From an uncultured Altererythrobacter sp. (GTDB taxonomy: Bacteria; Pseudomonadota; Alphaproteobacteria; Sphingomonadales; Sphingomonadaceae): a DNA stretch of 9,515 nucleotides. Positions 1 through 6,652 of this stretch are shown piece after piece. The stretch's first letter is position 1. Each line of letters begins with the position of its first letter. A program made the translations under genes and the position numbers. The stretch lies in assembly GCA_946885545.1 (NCBI GenBank), contig CAMPGP010000064.1:1-9515 (forward strand), in the 5' to 3' direction. A model generated the notes under the pieces. That model made no database searches and was not told the DNA's origin. It saw only the letters and a program-made list of their open reading frames with translations.

Positions 1-1868
1 GCAACGGCGCGATGCCCGATCGCAGCTTCATCGAATGGGACAAGGACGACATCGAGGAACTCGGCATCCTCAAGGTCGACGTCCTCGCGCTGGGCATGCT
101 CACCTGCATTCGGAAATGCTTCGACCTGCTGGAGACGACCTACCGCAGGCCGATGACGCTGGCCGGCGTTCCGCGCGAGGACCCCCATGTCTACGCGATG
201 CTGCGCAAGGGTGATTCACTGGGGGTGTTCCAGGTCGAGAGCCGCGCGCAGATGAACATGCTTCCCCGGTTGCGACCGCGCGAATTCTACGACCTGGTGA
301 TCCAGGTCGCCATCGTGCGGCCGGGTCCGATCCAAGGCGACATGGTCCACCCGTATCTCAAGCGTCGCCGCGGGGCGGAGCAGGTGGTTATTCCCGCCCC
401 CGCGCCCGAGCATGGCCCACCCGACGAACTCTCGAGCATCCTCGAACGCACGCTCGGCGTGCCGATCTTCCAGGAACAGGCGATGAAGATCGCGCTCGAC
501 GCCGCGCGCTTCGACTCGAAGGAAGCCAATCGGCTGCGCAAGGCCATGGCGACCTTCCGCAGCCGGGGCATGGTGGACGAACTGCAGGACATGATGGTCG
601 AGCGGATGGTCGATCGCGGATACGATCGCGATTTCGCGCAGCGCTGTTTCAACCAGATCCGCGGCTTCGGGGAATACGGCTTCCCCGAAAGCCATGCGGC
701 CAGCTTCGCGCATCTCGTCTACGTGTCGAGCTGGCTCAAGTGCCATTTCCCCGCGGTCTTCGCCTGCGGGTTGCTCAATTCACAGCCGATGGGTTTCTAT
801 GCGCCGGCACAGATAGTGCGGGATGCGCGCGAACATGGCGTCAAGGTGCTGCCGGTGGACGTCAATGCGTCGCACTGGGATTGCACGCTGGAGGAAGATC
901 CGTCCGTATCGCAGGAAAGCGGCGCAGGCATGGCACTGCGTCTCGGGCTGCGGCAGGTCGATGGATTGCCCGAACACGTCGCGGCGCGGCTCGTGGCCGA
1001 GCGGATCGAGCACGGCTTCTATCGCGACGTCGCCGATGTGCGCGACCGCACCCGGCTATCGCCCGCGCATATCGAGCGGCTCGCCAGCGCAGACGGCTTC
1101 GGCTCGCTGGGATTGTCGCGGCGCCAGGCGCTGTGGGATGCGCGCAGCCTTGTCGCCGGGCCGGACCTGCCGCTGTTCCGCTTCGCCGAGACGCGTGACG
1201 AGGGGGTGGAGAAGGCGTTCACGCACCTGCCCGGAATGCCGCTCAGCGAGGAAGTGGTCGCTGACTACCAGACCACGCGCCTCAGCCTGAAGGCGCATCC
1301 GATGGCTTTCCTGCGCCCCGACCTCGCCGAGCGAGGCTTCGTGCGCGCCTGCGACCTGCGCGAGCGCAAGTTCCGCTCGGTGGTGCAGGTGGCGGGGGTG
1401 GTGCTGATCCGTCAGCGTCCCGGCTCCGCGAAGGGGGTCTGCTTCATCACCCTTGAGGACGAGACGGGCGTGGTGAACCTCGTCGTATGGCCCGACCTCA
1501 AGGAGAAGCAGCGCAAGGTGGTGATGGGCGCGCGCCTGATGGAAGTGCGGGGCCGGGTCGAATACGACGACGAGGTGATCCATGTCATCGCGCAGCACAT
1601 GACCGACGCGAGCCACCAGCTCTATCGTCTGTCCGACGACATGCTTCAGGCGCCCATCGCCCGAGCGGATCACTGCAACAGTCCCTTGCCGAGCGGAAAG
1701 ATGAACCCCCGCAACGACTTGCGGGACGGAGCTGAAGATTCGTACCGGCCGGTGGAGCCATGGCAGGAACCGCCGGCGAACAATCGCGAGTGCGGGTTTC
1801 ACGGGCCCAATTCCGGGGGCCACCCGCGCGAGGTGAGGATCATTCCAAAATCGCGCGACTTCCACTAG
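1..1868 (+). CDS. dnaE2: Error-prone DNA polymerase DnaE2, 3' part (5' end outside window)
   Basis: This is the C-terminal part of the second, error-prone DNA polymerase III alpha subunit, which performs SOS mutagenesis and lesion bypass with ImuA and ImuB. The reading frame is open from base 3, so the gene begins upstream and about 620 of the usual roughly 1,050-1,150 residues are visible. Counting from the ATG at 12, residues 19-28 (ILKVDVLALG) carry D23, which corresponds to the third catalytic aspartate of the alpha-subunit palm (E. coli D555). The first two lie outside the window. Further family landmarks are GVFQVES near 72-78, VRPGP ending at 106, IFQEQAMKIALD and ESHAASFA from 226. 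A helix-hairpin-helix region follows near 310-365 and an OB-fold near 455-535. The C-terminus KSRDFH is typical of DnaE2. There is no tau-binding tail like that of replicative DnaE. The imuA/imuB partners would be expected upstream. Any LexA box is outside the window. Identification is firm. Confidence 0.96.
   Translation, partial: NGAMPDRSFIEWDKDDIEELGILKVDVLALGMLTCIRKCFDLLETTYRRPMTLAGVPREDPHVYAMLRKGDSLGVFQVESRAQMNMLPRLRPREFYDLVIQVAIVRPGPIQGDMVHPYLKRRRGAEQVVIPAPAPEHGPPDELSSILERTLGVPIFQEQAMKIALDAARFDSKEANRLRKAMATFRSRGMVDELQDMMVERMVDRGYDRDFAQRCFNQIRGFGEYGFPESHAASFAHLVYVSSWLKCHFPAVFACGLLNSQPMGFYAPAQIVRDAREHGVKVLPVDVNASHWDCTLEEDPSVSQESGAGMALRLGLRQVDGLPEHVAARLVAERIEHGFYRDVADVRDRTRLSPAHIERLASADGFGSLGLSRRQALWDARSLVAGPDLPLFRFAETRDEGVEKAFTHLPGMPLSEEVVADYQTTRLSLKAHPMAFLRPDLAERGFVRACDLRERKFRSVVQVAGVVLIRQRPGSAKGVCFITLEDETGVVNLVVWPDLKEKQRKVVMGARLMEVRGRVEYDDEVIHVIAQHMTDASHQLYRLSDDMLQAPIARADHCNSPLPSGKMNPRNDLRDGAEDSYRPVEPWQEPPANNRECGFHGPNSGGHPREVRIIPKSRDFH
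1708..1725 (+). other. Perfect 7-bp stem-loop inside the dnaE2 tail linker
   Basis: CCCGCAA (1708-1714) pairs exactly with TTGCGGG (1719-1725) around the 4-nt loop CGAC. It lies in the part of dnaE2 encoding the non-conserved linker between the OB-fold and the conserved C-terminal end. No T run follows, so it is not an intrinsic terminator. Function, if any, is unknown. Confidence 0.4.
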
Positions 1869-1877
1869 CGGCGGGGC

Positions 1878-2510
1878 GTGATCGATCCGGAACGCCTTGC
1901 CGCCTTCGCACTCATGACCGGCGCGACCAGCCTCGTGCCCGGCGTCTCGATGCTGTTCGTGATGGGGCAGGCGATTCGTAGCGGATGGCGGGCCGGTGCG
2001 GTGGCGTTGATGGGGATGCAGTTGGGCTACATCGCCTGGTGGGTCCTCGCCGGACTCGGATTGGGCACGCTGGCGGCGACGTTTCCGGTGGCTTTCCGGA
2101 TGCTGGCCATCGGCGGCGCGCTCTATCTGGGGTGGCTGGGCGTGCAGTCGATCCGCCGGGCGCGCCGCGAGTCAGCCCATGAAGGACCTCGTCCGGCGAG
2201 CCTGTCGCGCCATGCGTTCCGCGACGGTGCGCTGATCGCACTCGGCAATCCCAAGTCGCTGATCTACATCGTGGCACTTCTGCCGCCCTTCGTCGATGCG
2301 CGCGCACCGGTGCCAACCCAGCTCGTGATACTGGCGCTGGTCGCGATGGTGATCGATCTCGCCATCGGTGCGATCTACATCGCCGCCGGCAGCAGGCTGG
2401 CGGCAGCGATGACGCGGCCCGAGACGCGCCGCAGGGTCGACATCGCCGTCGGCCTCGTGTTCGTAGTGATCGCCATGGGCATTCTCGCGGATCTCGCGAC
2501 ACGGTCATGA
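1878..2510 (+). CDS. LysE/RhtB-family amino-acid (or metabolite) exporter
   Basis: This 210-residue inner-membrane protein has the size and layout of the LysE/RhtB translocators, which export amino acids or related small molecules by secondary transport. Near the N-terminus is the family pattern of a hydrophobic helix with a PG pair (GATSLVPGVSM, residues 15-25), followed by GQAIRSGWRAG and a second glycine-spaced helix (residues 40-64). In the second half FRDGALIALGNPKSL (115-128) carries the conserved NPK, followed by PPF. About six membrane segments are visible, with a basic cytoplasmic loop near 92-112. The substrate cannot be told from sequence. The start is GTG at 1878, 9 nt after the dnaE2 stop, with a G-rich stretch (gcgggg) just before it. 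The later ATG at 1917 would cut into the first membrane helix. The stop overlaps the next gene's start as ATGA, which suggests translational coupling. Confidence 0.88.
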   Translation: MIDPERLAAFALMTGATSLVPGVSMLFVMGQAIRSGWRAGAVALMGMQLGYIAWWVLAGLGLGTLAATFPVAFRMLAIGGALYLGWLGVQSIRRARRESAHEGPRPASLSRHAFRDGALIALGNPKSLIYIVALLPPFVDARAPVPTQLVILALVAMVIDLAIGAIYIAAGSRLAAAMTRPETRRRVDIAVGLVFVVIAMGILADLATRS

Positions 2511-3211
2511 TCCGTATCGGCCGCTTCGACCGCTGGGCGATCGCCCTGTTCGTGATCGCAGGCATTGCGCTCGCCGCGCGGGGCTGGCTCGCCGACCATC
2601 CGCAGCACGATCCCTGGGCGCCGCTCGATCTCAACGATCCGCCGGGCTGGGCGACGGCCGCCAAGCTGCAGTCACTCAAGGACGACCCGGCCGAGTGCCG
2701 TGCCGTCCTCGAACGCAGCGGCGTCGCGTTCCGGGCACTGGATCCGGCAGGCGAAGGCGCATGCCTGAGACCGGACCGCACCGTGCTGTCGGACCTGCCG
2801 CTTGCGCCGAGGGTGCCACCCACGACGTGCTCCGTCGGGGTCGGAATGGAGCTGTGGCTGCGCGATGTGGTCCAGCCCGAGGCTGAGGCTCGGCTCGGCA
2901 GCGCGGTCGCTACGGTCGAGCATTTCGGAGCCTACAGCTGCCGACGCCTCTACGGCCGGTCGGACGGGCGCTGGAGCGAACATGCCACGGGCAATGCCCT
3001 CGACATCTCCGCCTTCGTACTGGAGGACGGTCGCAGGATCGCGGTACTGCGCGACTGGCAGGGCGAGAGCGACGAGGCCGCGTTTCTTCGCTCGGTGCGC
3101 GACGGTGCGTGCGACATGTTCGCTACCGTGCTCTCGCCGGACTACAACGAGGCGCACGCAGACCATTTCCACTTCGACCAGTCGGGTCGCTACATGGGCG
3201 TGTGCCGCTAG
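2507..3211 (+). CDS. Membrane-anchored extensin-like family protein, possible LAS-type metallopeptidase
   Basis: This 234-residue protein matches the bacterial extensin-like C-terminal domain family. A short basic N-terminus and one hydrophobic helix (about 10-27) would anchor it in the inner membrane, with the rest in the periplasm. The domain covers about 60-234. It contains six cysteines (64, 86, 108, 145, 202, 233), suitable for disulfides. It has the signature EHATGNALDISAF (158-170) and ends with HADHFHFD (217-224) and GVCR. The spacing H159-x6-D166 followed by H220-x-H222 resembles the zinc site of VanY/MepA-type (LAS) peptidoglycan peptidases. A role in peptidoglycan or other envelope turnover is therefore plausible, but it is inference, because the family has no well-established activity. 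The ATG overlaps the exporter stop by 4 nt, and no strong ribosome-binding site is seen. The gene ends 1 nt short of the convergent phoB stop. Confidence 0.85.
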   Translation: MIRIGRFDRWAIALFVIAGIALAARGWLADHPQHDPWAPLDLNDPPGWATAAKLQSLKDDPAECRAVLERSGVAFRALDPAGEGACLRPDRTVLSDLPLAPRVPPTTCSVGVGMELWLRDVVQPEAEARLGSAVATVEHFGAYSCRRLYGRSDGRWSEHATGNALDISAFVLEDGRRIAVLRDWQGESDEAAFLRSVRDGACDMFATVLSPDYNEAHADHFHFDQSGRYMGVCR

Positions 3212-3212
3212 G

Positions 3213-3902
3213 TCAGACCGCCTCGAAGGCGTAGCCTGCGGAGCGTACGGTGCGGATGGGATCGGCAGCGTGCTGCATCTCGATCGCCTTGCGCAGGCGG
3301 CGGATGTGGACGTCGACCGTGCGCAATTCGATGTCGCTGCCCGTGCCCCAGACGCCATCGAGCAACTGGTTGCGGCTGAACACCCGGCCCGGGCTTTCCA
3401 TAAAGAACTTGAGCAGCCGGTACTCGGTCGGGCCCATCTGCAGGGCCTGCCCGCGGCGAGAAACCTTGTGCGCGACCGGATCGAGCTTGATGTCGCCGAC
3501 CTCGAGCGTCTCTCCCGCGAGGGCGGGGCGGATGCGCCGGAGCACCGCGGATACCCGCGCGAGCAATTCGCGTGGTGAGAACGGCTTGGTTACGTAGTCG
3601 TCCGCGCCGGTCTCGAGCCCGCGGATGCGATCGTCCTCCGCCTCGCGCGCTGTGAGCATGATGATCGGCACGTGCGAGGTGGCCTTGTCGCGGCGCAGGC
3701 GGCGGCAGACTTCGATCCCGCTGGTGCCTTCGATCATCCAGTCGAGGATGACGAGGTCGGGGACTTCCTCGGCCGCGAGGACCAGTGCCTCGTCGCCGTC
3801 GGCGGTTGCGCGCACGCGGTAGCCTTCATTGGTGAAGCGGTACTCCAGAAGTTCGGAGAGTGCGGGGTCGTCCTCGACGAGGAGAAGCGTTGCGGTTGCC
3901 AT
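3213..3902 (-). CDS. phoB: Phosphate regulon response regulator PhoB
   Basis: This 229-residue OmpR/PhoB-type response regulator is phosphorylated by PhoR under phosphate limitation and then binds Pho boxes. The receiver domain (about 5-120) has the acidic pair D11/D12, phospho-acceptor D54 in LVILDWMIEG, T84 in the switch position and K106 in VTKPF. The C-terminal winged-helix domain (about 130-229) contains MGPTEYRLLKFFMESPGRVF, the RTVDVHIRRLRKAIE recognition-helix region and RTVRSAGYAF. The length is that of E. coli PhoB. The ATG at 3902 gives the standard receiver N-terminus, and no strong ribosome-binding site is seen before it. It is the last gene of the phosphate cluster, 46 nt after phoU, so it is probably read from the pstC-side promoter and thus self-activated. 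The link to PhoR rather than another kinase rests on the gene neighbourhood as well as the sequence. Confidence 0.97.
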   Translation of the reverse strand: MATATLLLVEDDPALSELLEYRFTNEGYRVRATADGDEALVLAAEEVPDLVILDWMIEGTSGIEVCRRLRRDKATSHVPIIMLTAREAEDDRIRGLETGADDYVTKPFSPRELLARVSAVLRRIRPALAGETLEVGDIKLDPVAHKVSRRGQALQMGPTEYRLLKFFMESPGRVFSRNQLLDGVWGTGSDIELRTVDVHIRRLRKAIEMQHAADPIRTVRSAGYAFEAV

Positions 3903-3948
3903 GACGATTTCAAGACACCGCGATTATTTCACTTTGACGACATGGTTG

Positions 3949-4617
3949 TCATGAATCGTCGTCCGCCGGGTAGGTGCCGGTGGCGGCGAAGTGGACCATT
4001 TCGGCCACGTTGGTCGCATGGTCGCCGATCCGCTCAATATTGCGCGCCACGAAGAGCAGCTGCGCAGCCGTCGAAATGGTCGAAGGATTCTCGACCATGT
4101 GGCTGACGAGGTTGCGGAAGATCGAGTTGTAGAAATTGTCGACCTTCTGGTCGGCGGCGATCACCTCGCGCGCCAGCGCCGGGTCGCGCGCGCCGTAGGC
4201 GGTCAGCACGTCGTGGACCATTTCCGCCGCCAGCTCGCCCATCGCGGGCAGCAGCGTGAGCGGTTCGAAGCGCTTCCGGTCGGCGATCTCGCGGCTCGCC
4301 TTGGCAATGGCCTTGGAATAGTCGCCGATCCGCTCGACCACGCCGGCGATCTTCAGTGCCGCGATCACTTCGCGCAGATCGTCGGCCATCGGGGCGCGCA
4401 GGGCGATCACGCGCACTGCGAGCTTGTCGATCTCGGATTCGAGCGCGTCGATCTTCTTGTCGCCCTTGATGACCTGCTTGGCGAGCGCGTCGTCGCCGCG
4501 GACGAGCGCATCCATCGCGTTCTGCACCGCGACTTCGGCCAGGCCGCCCATTTCGGCGATCAGCCCGCGCAGGCGCGTGATGTCCTCGTCGAATGCCTTG
4601 ACTGTATGCTCGGTCAT
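3949..4617 (-). CDS. phoU: Phosphate signalling protein PhoU
   Basis: This 222-residue cytoplasmic, all-helical protein is made of two tandem PhoU repeats of about 100 residues. It connects the PstSCAB transporter with PhoR and keeps PhoR in its non-activating state when phosphate is ample. It also limits phosphate uptake. Each repeat carries the conserved metal-binding-type motif ERIGD: residues 95-99 (VERIGDYSKAIAK) and 195-199 (NIERIGDHATNVAE). The N-terminus [17 protein letters not shown] is typical of alphaproteobacterial PhoU. The start ATG shares one base with the pstB stop (TGATG), so translation is probably coupled. A GGGCAGG stretch about 8 nt before the start, inside pstB, could serve as the ribosome-binding site. 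Nothing appears truncated. Confidence 0.97.
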   Translation of the reverse strand: MTEHTVKAFDEDITRLRGLIAEMGGLAEVAVQNAMDALVRGDDALAKQVIKGDKKIDALESEIDKLAVRVIALRAPMADDLREVIAALKIAGVVERIGDYSKAIAKASREIADRKRFEPLTLLPAMGELAAEMVHDVLTAYGARDPALAREVIAADQKVDNFYNSIFRNLVSHMVENPSTISTAAQLLFVARNIERIGDHATNVAEMVHFAATGTYPADDDS

Positions 4618-5405
4618 CAGCCGTACCTGCCCGTAATGTAATCCTTGGTCCGCTCCTCGAGCGGATTGGTGAATATGTCAGAAGTGCGACCATATTCCAC
4701 CATCTTTCCGAGGTGGAAGAAGGCGGTCCGCTGGCTGACGCGTGCGGCCTGTTGCATCGAGTGGGTGACGATGACGATCGCATAGCGGCCGTTCAATTCG
4801 TCGATGAGCTCCTCGATCTTGGCGGTGGCGATAGGGTCCAGCGCGGAGCAGGGCTCGTCCATCAGGATGACCTCGGGATCGACCGCGATCGCGCGCGCGA
4901 TGCACAGTCGCTGCTGCTGGCCGCCCGACAGCGCGGTGCCGCTGTCCTCGAGCCGGTCCTTGACCTCGTTCCACAGGCCCGCGCGCTGGAGCGAGGTCTC
5001 GACGATCGCGTCGAGTTCCTGCTTGCCTTCGGCGAGGCCATGGATGCGAGGGCCGTAGGCGACGTTCTCGTAGATCGACTTGGGGAACGGATTCGGCTTC
5101 TGGAACACCATCCCGACGCGGGCACGAAGCTGCACCACGTCCATCTTCGAACGATAGATATCGTCCCCGTCGAGCGTGATCTCGCCCTCGACCCGCGCCG
5201 AGGGGATCGTGTCGTTCATGCGGTTGAGCGTGCGCAGGAAGGTCGACTTGCCGCAGCCCGACGGGCCGATGAACGCGGTCACGTACTTGCTCGGGATGTC
5301 GATCGAGACGTTGTCGATCGCCATCTTGTCGCCGTAGAACACGGAAACGTCCCGCGCGCTCATCTTGGCTTCGGTGTCTTCCAGATTGGGATGGACTACG
5401 GTCAC
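4617..5405 (-). CDS. pstB: Phosphate ABC transporter ATP-binding protein PstB
   Basis: PstB is the cytoplasmic ATPase that powers PstCA-mediated import of inorganic phosphate. With the chosen start it has 262 residues, close to the family norm. Visible motifs are Walker [10 protein letters not shown] (47-55), Q-loop Q102 in [12 protein letters not shown] signature LSGGQQQR (159-166), Walker B VILMDEP (179-185), D-loop SALD (187-190) and switch histidine H215 in IVTHSMQQA. The [16 protein letters not shown] stretch is characteristic of PstB. The start is a GTG at 5405 that overlaps the pstA stop as GTGA. The open frame continues about 42 codons further upstream, but that part lies inside pstA and is not PstB-like. 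An alternative start is the ATG at 5363 ([13 protein letters not shown]), giving 248 residues. The GTG is preferred because of the tight coupling and the usual short N-terminal lead, but this choice is uncertain. The 3' end shares one base with phoU. Confidence 0.96.
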   Translation of the reverse strand: MTVVHPNLEDTEAKMSARDVSVFYGDKMAIDNVSIDIPSKYVTAFIGPSGCGKSTFLRTLNRMNDTIPSARVEGEITLDGDDIYRSKMDVVQLRARVGMVFQKPNPFPKSIYENVAYGPRIHGLAEGKQELDAIVETSLQRAGLWNEVKDRLEDSGTALSGGQQQRLCIARAIAVDPEVILMDEPCSALDPIATAKIEELIDELNGRYAIVIVTHSMQQAARVSQRTAFFHLGKMVEYGRTSDIFTNPLEERTKDYITGRYG

Positions 5406-6652
5406 CACTTTTTCTCGAACTTGTTGCGCAGGTAGATGGCGAGGCCGTTCATCACCAGGAGGAACAGCAGAAGCACGATGATCGCGGCCGAGGTGCGCTC
5501 GACGAAACCGCGGTCGATCTCGTCCGACCATAGGAAGATCTGGACGGGAAGGACAGTCGCGGGCGAAGTGAAGCCGTCGGGCGGGGTCGCGACGAAAGCG
5601 CGCATGCCGATCATCAGTAGCGGCGCGGTCTCGCCCAAAGCGCGCGCCATGCCGATGATCGTGCCGGTGAGAATGCCGGGCAGGGCGAGCGGGAGGACGT
5701 GGTGGAACACGACCTGTACCGGCGATGCGCCGATCGCCAGCGCGCCGTCGCGGATCGAGGGCGGTACCGCCTTAATCGCGTTGCGGCCGGAGATCACGAT
5801 TACCGGCATCGTCATCAGCGCCAGCGTCATGCCCCCGATGAGCGGTGCGGAACGCATGCTCGGGAAGATCCACAGGAACACCGCCAGACCGAGCAGGCCG
5901 AAGATAATCGAGGGCACGGCCGCGAGGTTGTTGATCGACACCTCGATCAGGTCGGTCCAGCGGTTCTTCGGCGCATACTCCTCCAGGTAGAGCGCGGCGA
6001 GCACGCCGATGGGGAAGGCGAGGACCAGCGTGACGATCATCGTCAGGATCGAGCCCTTCAGCGCGCCCCAGATGCCGACGGTCTGCGGATCGGTCGCGTC
6101 GGCTCGGGTCAGGAAGCCGCTGTCGAACCCGGTGGCGAGCTTGCCGTCGTCGGCGAGGCGCGCGGCAAGAGTGCGCGTCTCCTCGGGACCCTCGCCGTTC
6201 AGCGCCGCGGCGAGGGCGGGGCTGGCGGGCAGATCGAAGGTCTCGCTACGGCGCAGGAGCGAGGGATCGTCGATGATCGCTTCGCCCACTTCGCGCCAGG
6301 CACCGCTGCCCAGGATCCGCGCGCCGTCCGTGCCGGTCTGCTCGCCGGCGAAGAATTCGACCACCGAAGGGAGCCCCTGGGCTTCGAGATTCTGCAGGCC
6401 CCCGCGCTGGGCCAAGACCGTGGGATCGCCCGCCATGCCGGCCTCGGTGAAATCGATCGAGACGGCCACTTCCGCCCGCTGGAACCCGCCGATGCCGTTG
6501 ATCGACATCGTGACCAGCAGGAAGGCGAGCACGACGACCGAGAACAGGATCGCGAAGATGCCGGCCATGCGGAACCGGCGCTCGGCCGCGTAACGCTTGC
6601 GCAGACGTGCCTCGAACGCTTCGGTGCGGGTGGGGGGAATCCGGTCACTCAT
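5402..6652 (-). CDS. pstA: Phosphate ABC transporter permease PstA (long form)
   Basis: PstA is one of the two inner-membrane permeases of the high-affinity phosphate importer. At 416 residues it is about 120 longer than E. coli PstA. The extra length is N-terminal: a basic cytoplasmic head (1-29), a first membrane helix (about 30-52), then a soluble, probably periplasmic segment (about 53-195). This layout resembles the N-terminal extension (DUF3333 type) known from many proteobacterial PstA proteins. The permease core starts at [11 protein letters not shown] (195) and contains five more membrane segments. The ATPase-contacting EAA loop is at 301-326 ([10 protein letters not shown] followed by PLALPGI), and the conserved [10 protein letters not shown] lies at 337-346. 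The ATG lies inside the end of pstC (8-nt overlap), and the stop overlaps the pstB GTG by 4 nt. Both junctions suggest coupled translation. Confidence 0.96.
   Translation of the reverse strand: MSDRIPPTRTEAFEARLRKRYAAERRFRMAGIFAILFSVVVLAFLLVTMSINGIGGFQRAEVAVSIDFTEAGMAGDPTVLAQRGGLQNLEAQGLPSVVEFFAGEQTGTDGARILGSGAWREVGEAIIDDPSLLRRSETFDLPASPALAAALNGEGPEETRTLAARLADDGKLATGFDSGFLTRADATDPQTVGIWGALKGSILTMIVTLVLAFPIGVLAALYLEEYAPKNRWTDLIEVSINNLAAVPSIIFGLLGLAVFLWIFPSMRSAPLIGGMTLALMTMPVIVISGRNAIKAVPPSIRDGALAIGASPVQVVFHHVLPLALPGILTGTIIGMARALGETAPLLMIGMRAFVATPPDGFTSPATVLPVQIFLWSDEIDRGFVERTSAAIIVLLLFLLVMNGLAIYLRNKFEKKW

Noticed and set aside
1056..1865. 269-codon - strand open frame opposite dnaE2
   Set aside because: dnaE2 is certain on the + strand. 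The antisense translation shows no recognisable motif.
1912..2823. 303-codon - strand open frame across the exporter and extensin-like genes
   Set aside because: It spans the overlap of two well-supported + strand genes and its Ser/Arg/Pro-rich translation resembles no protein family.
3930..3960. Possible second Pho box between phoU and phoB (TTGTCAT on the + strand)
   Set aside because: Only one half-site resembles the motif, the second half fails, and the orientation does not fit activation of phoB.
4713..5435. 240-codon + strand open frame opposite pstB
   Set aside because: Shadow of pstB, which has all ABC ATPase motifs in frame.
5406..5531. Upstream extension of the pstB frame to 5531
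   Set aside because: This part lies wholly inside pstA and gives an Arg/His/Pro-rich stretch without similarity to PstB. The GTG overlapping the pstA stop is a better start.
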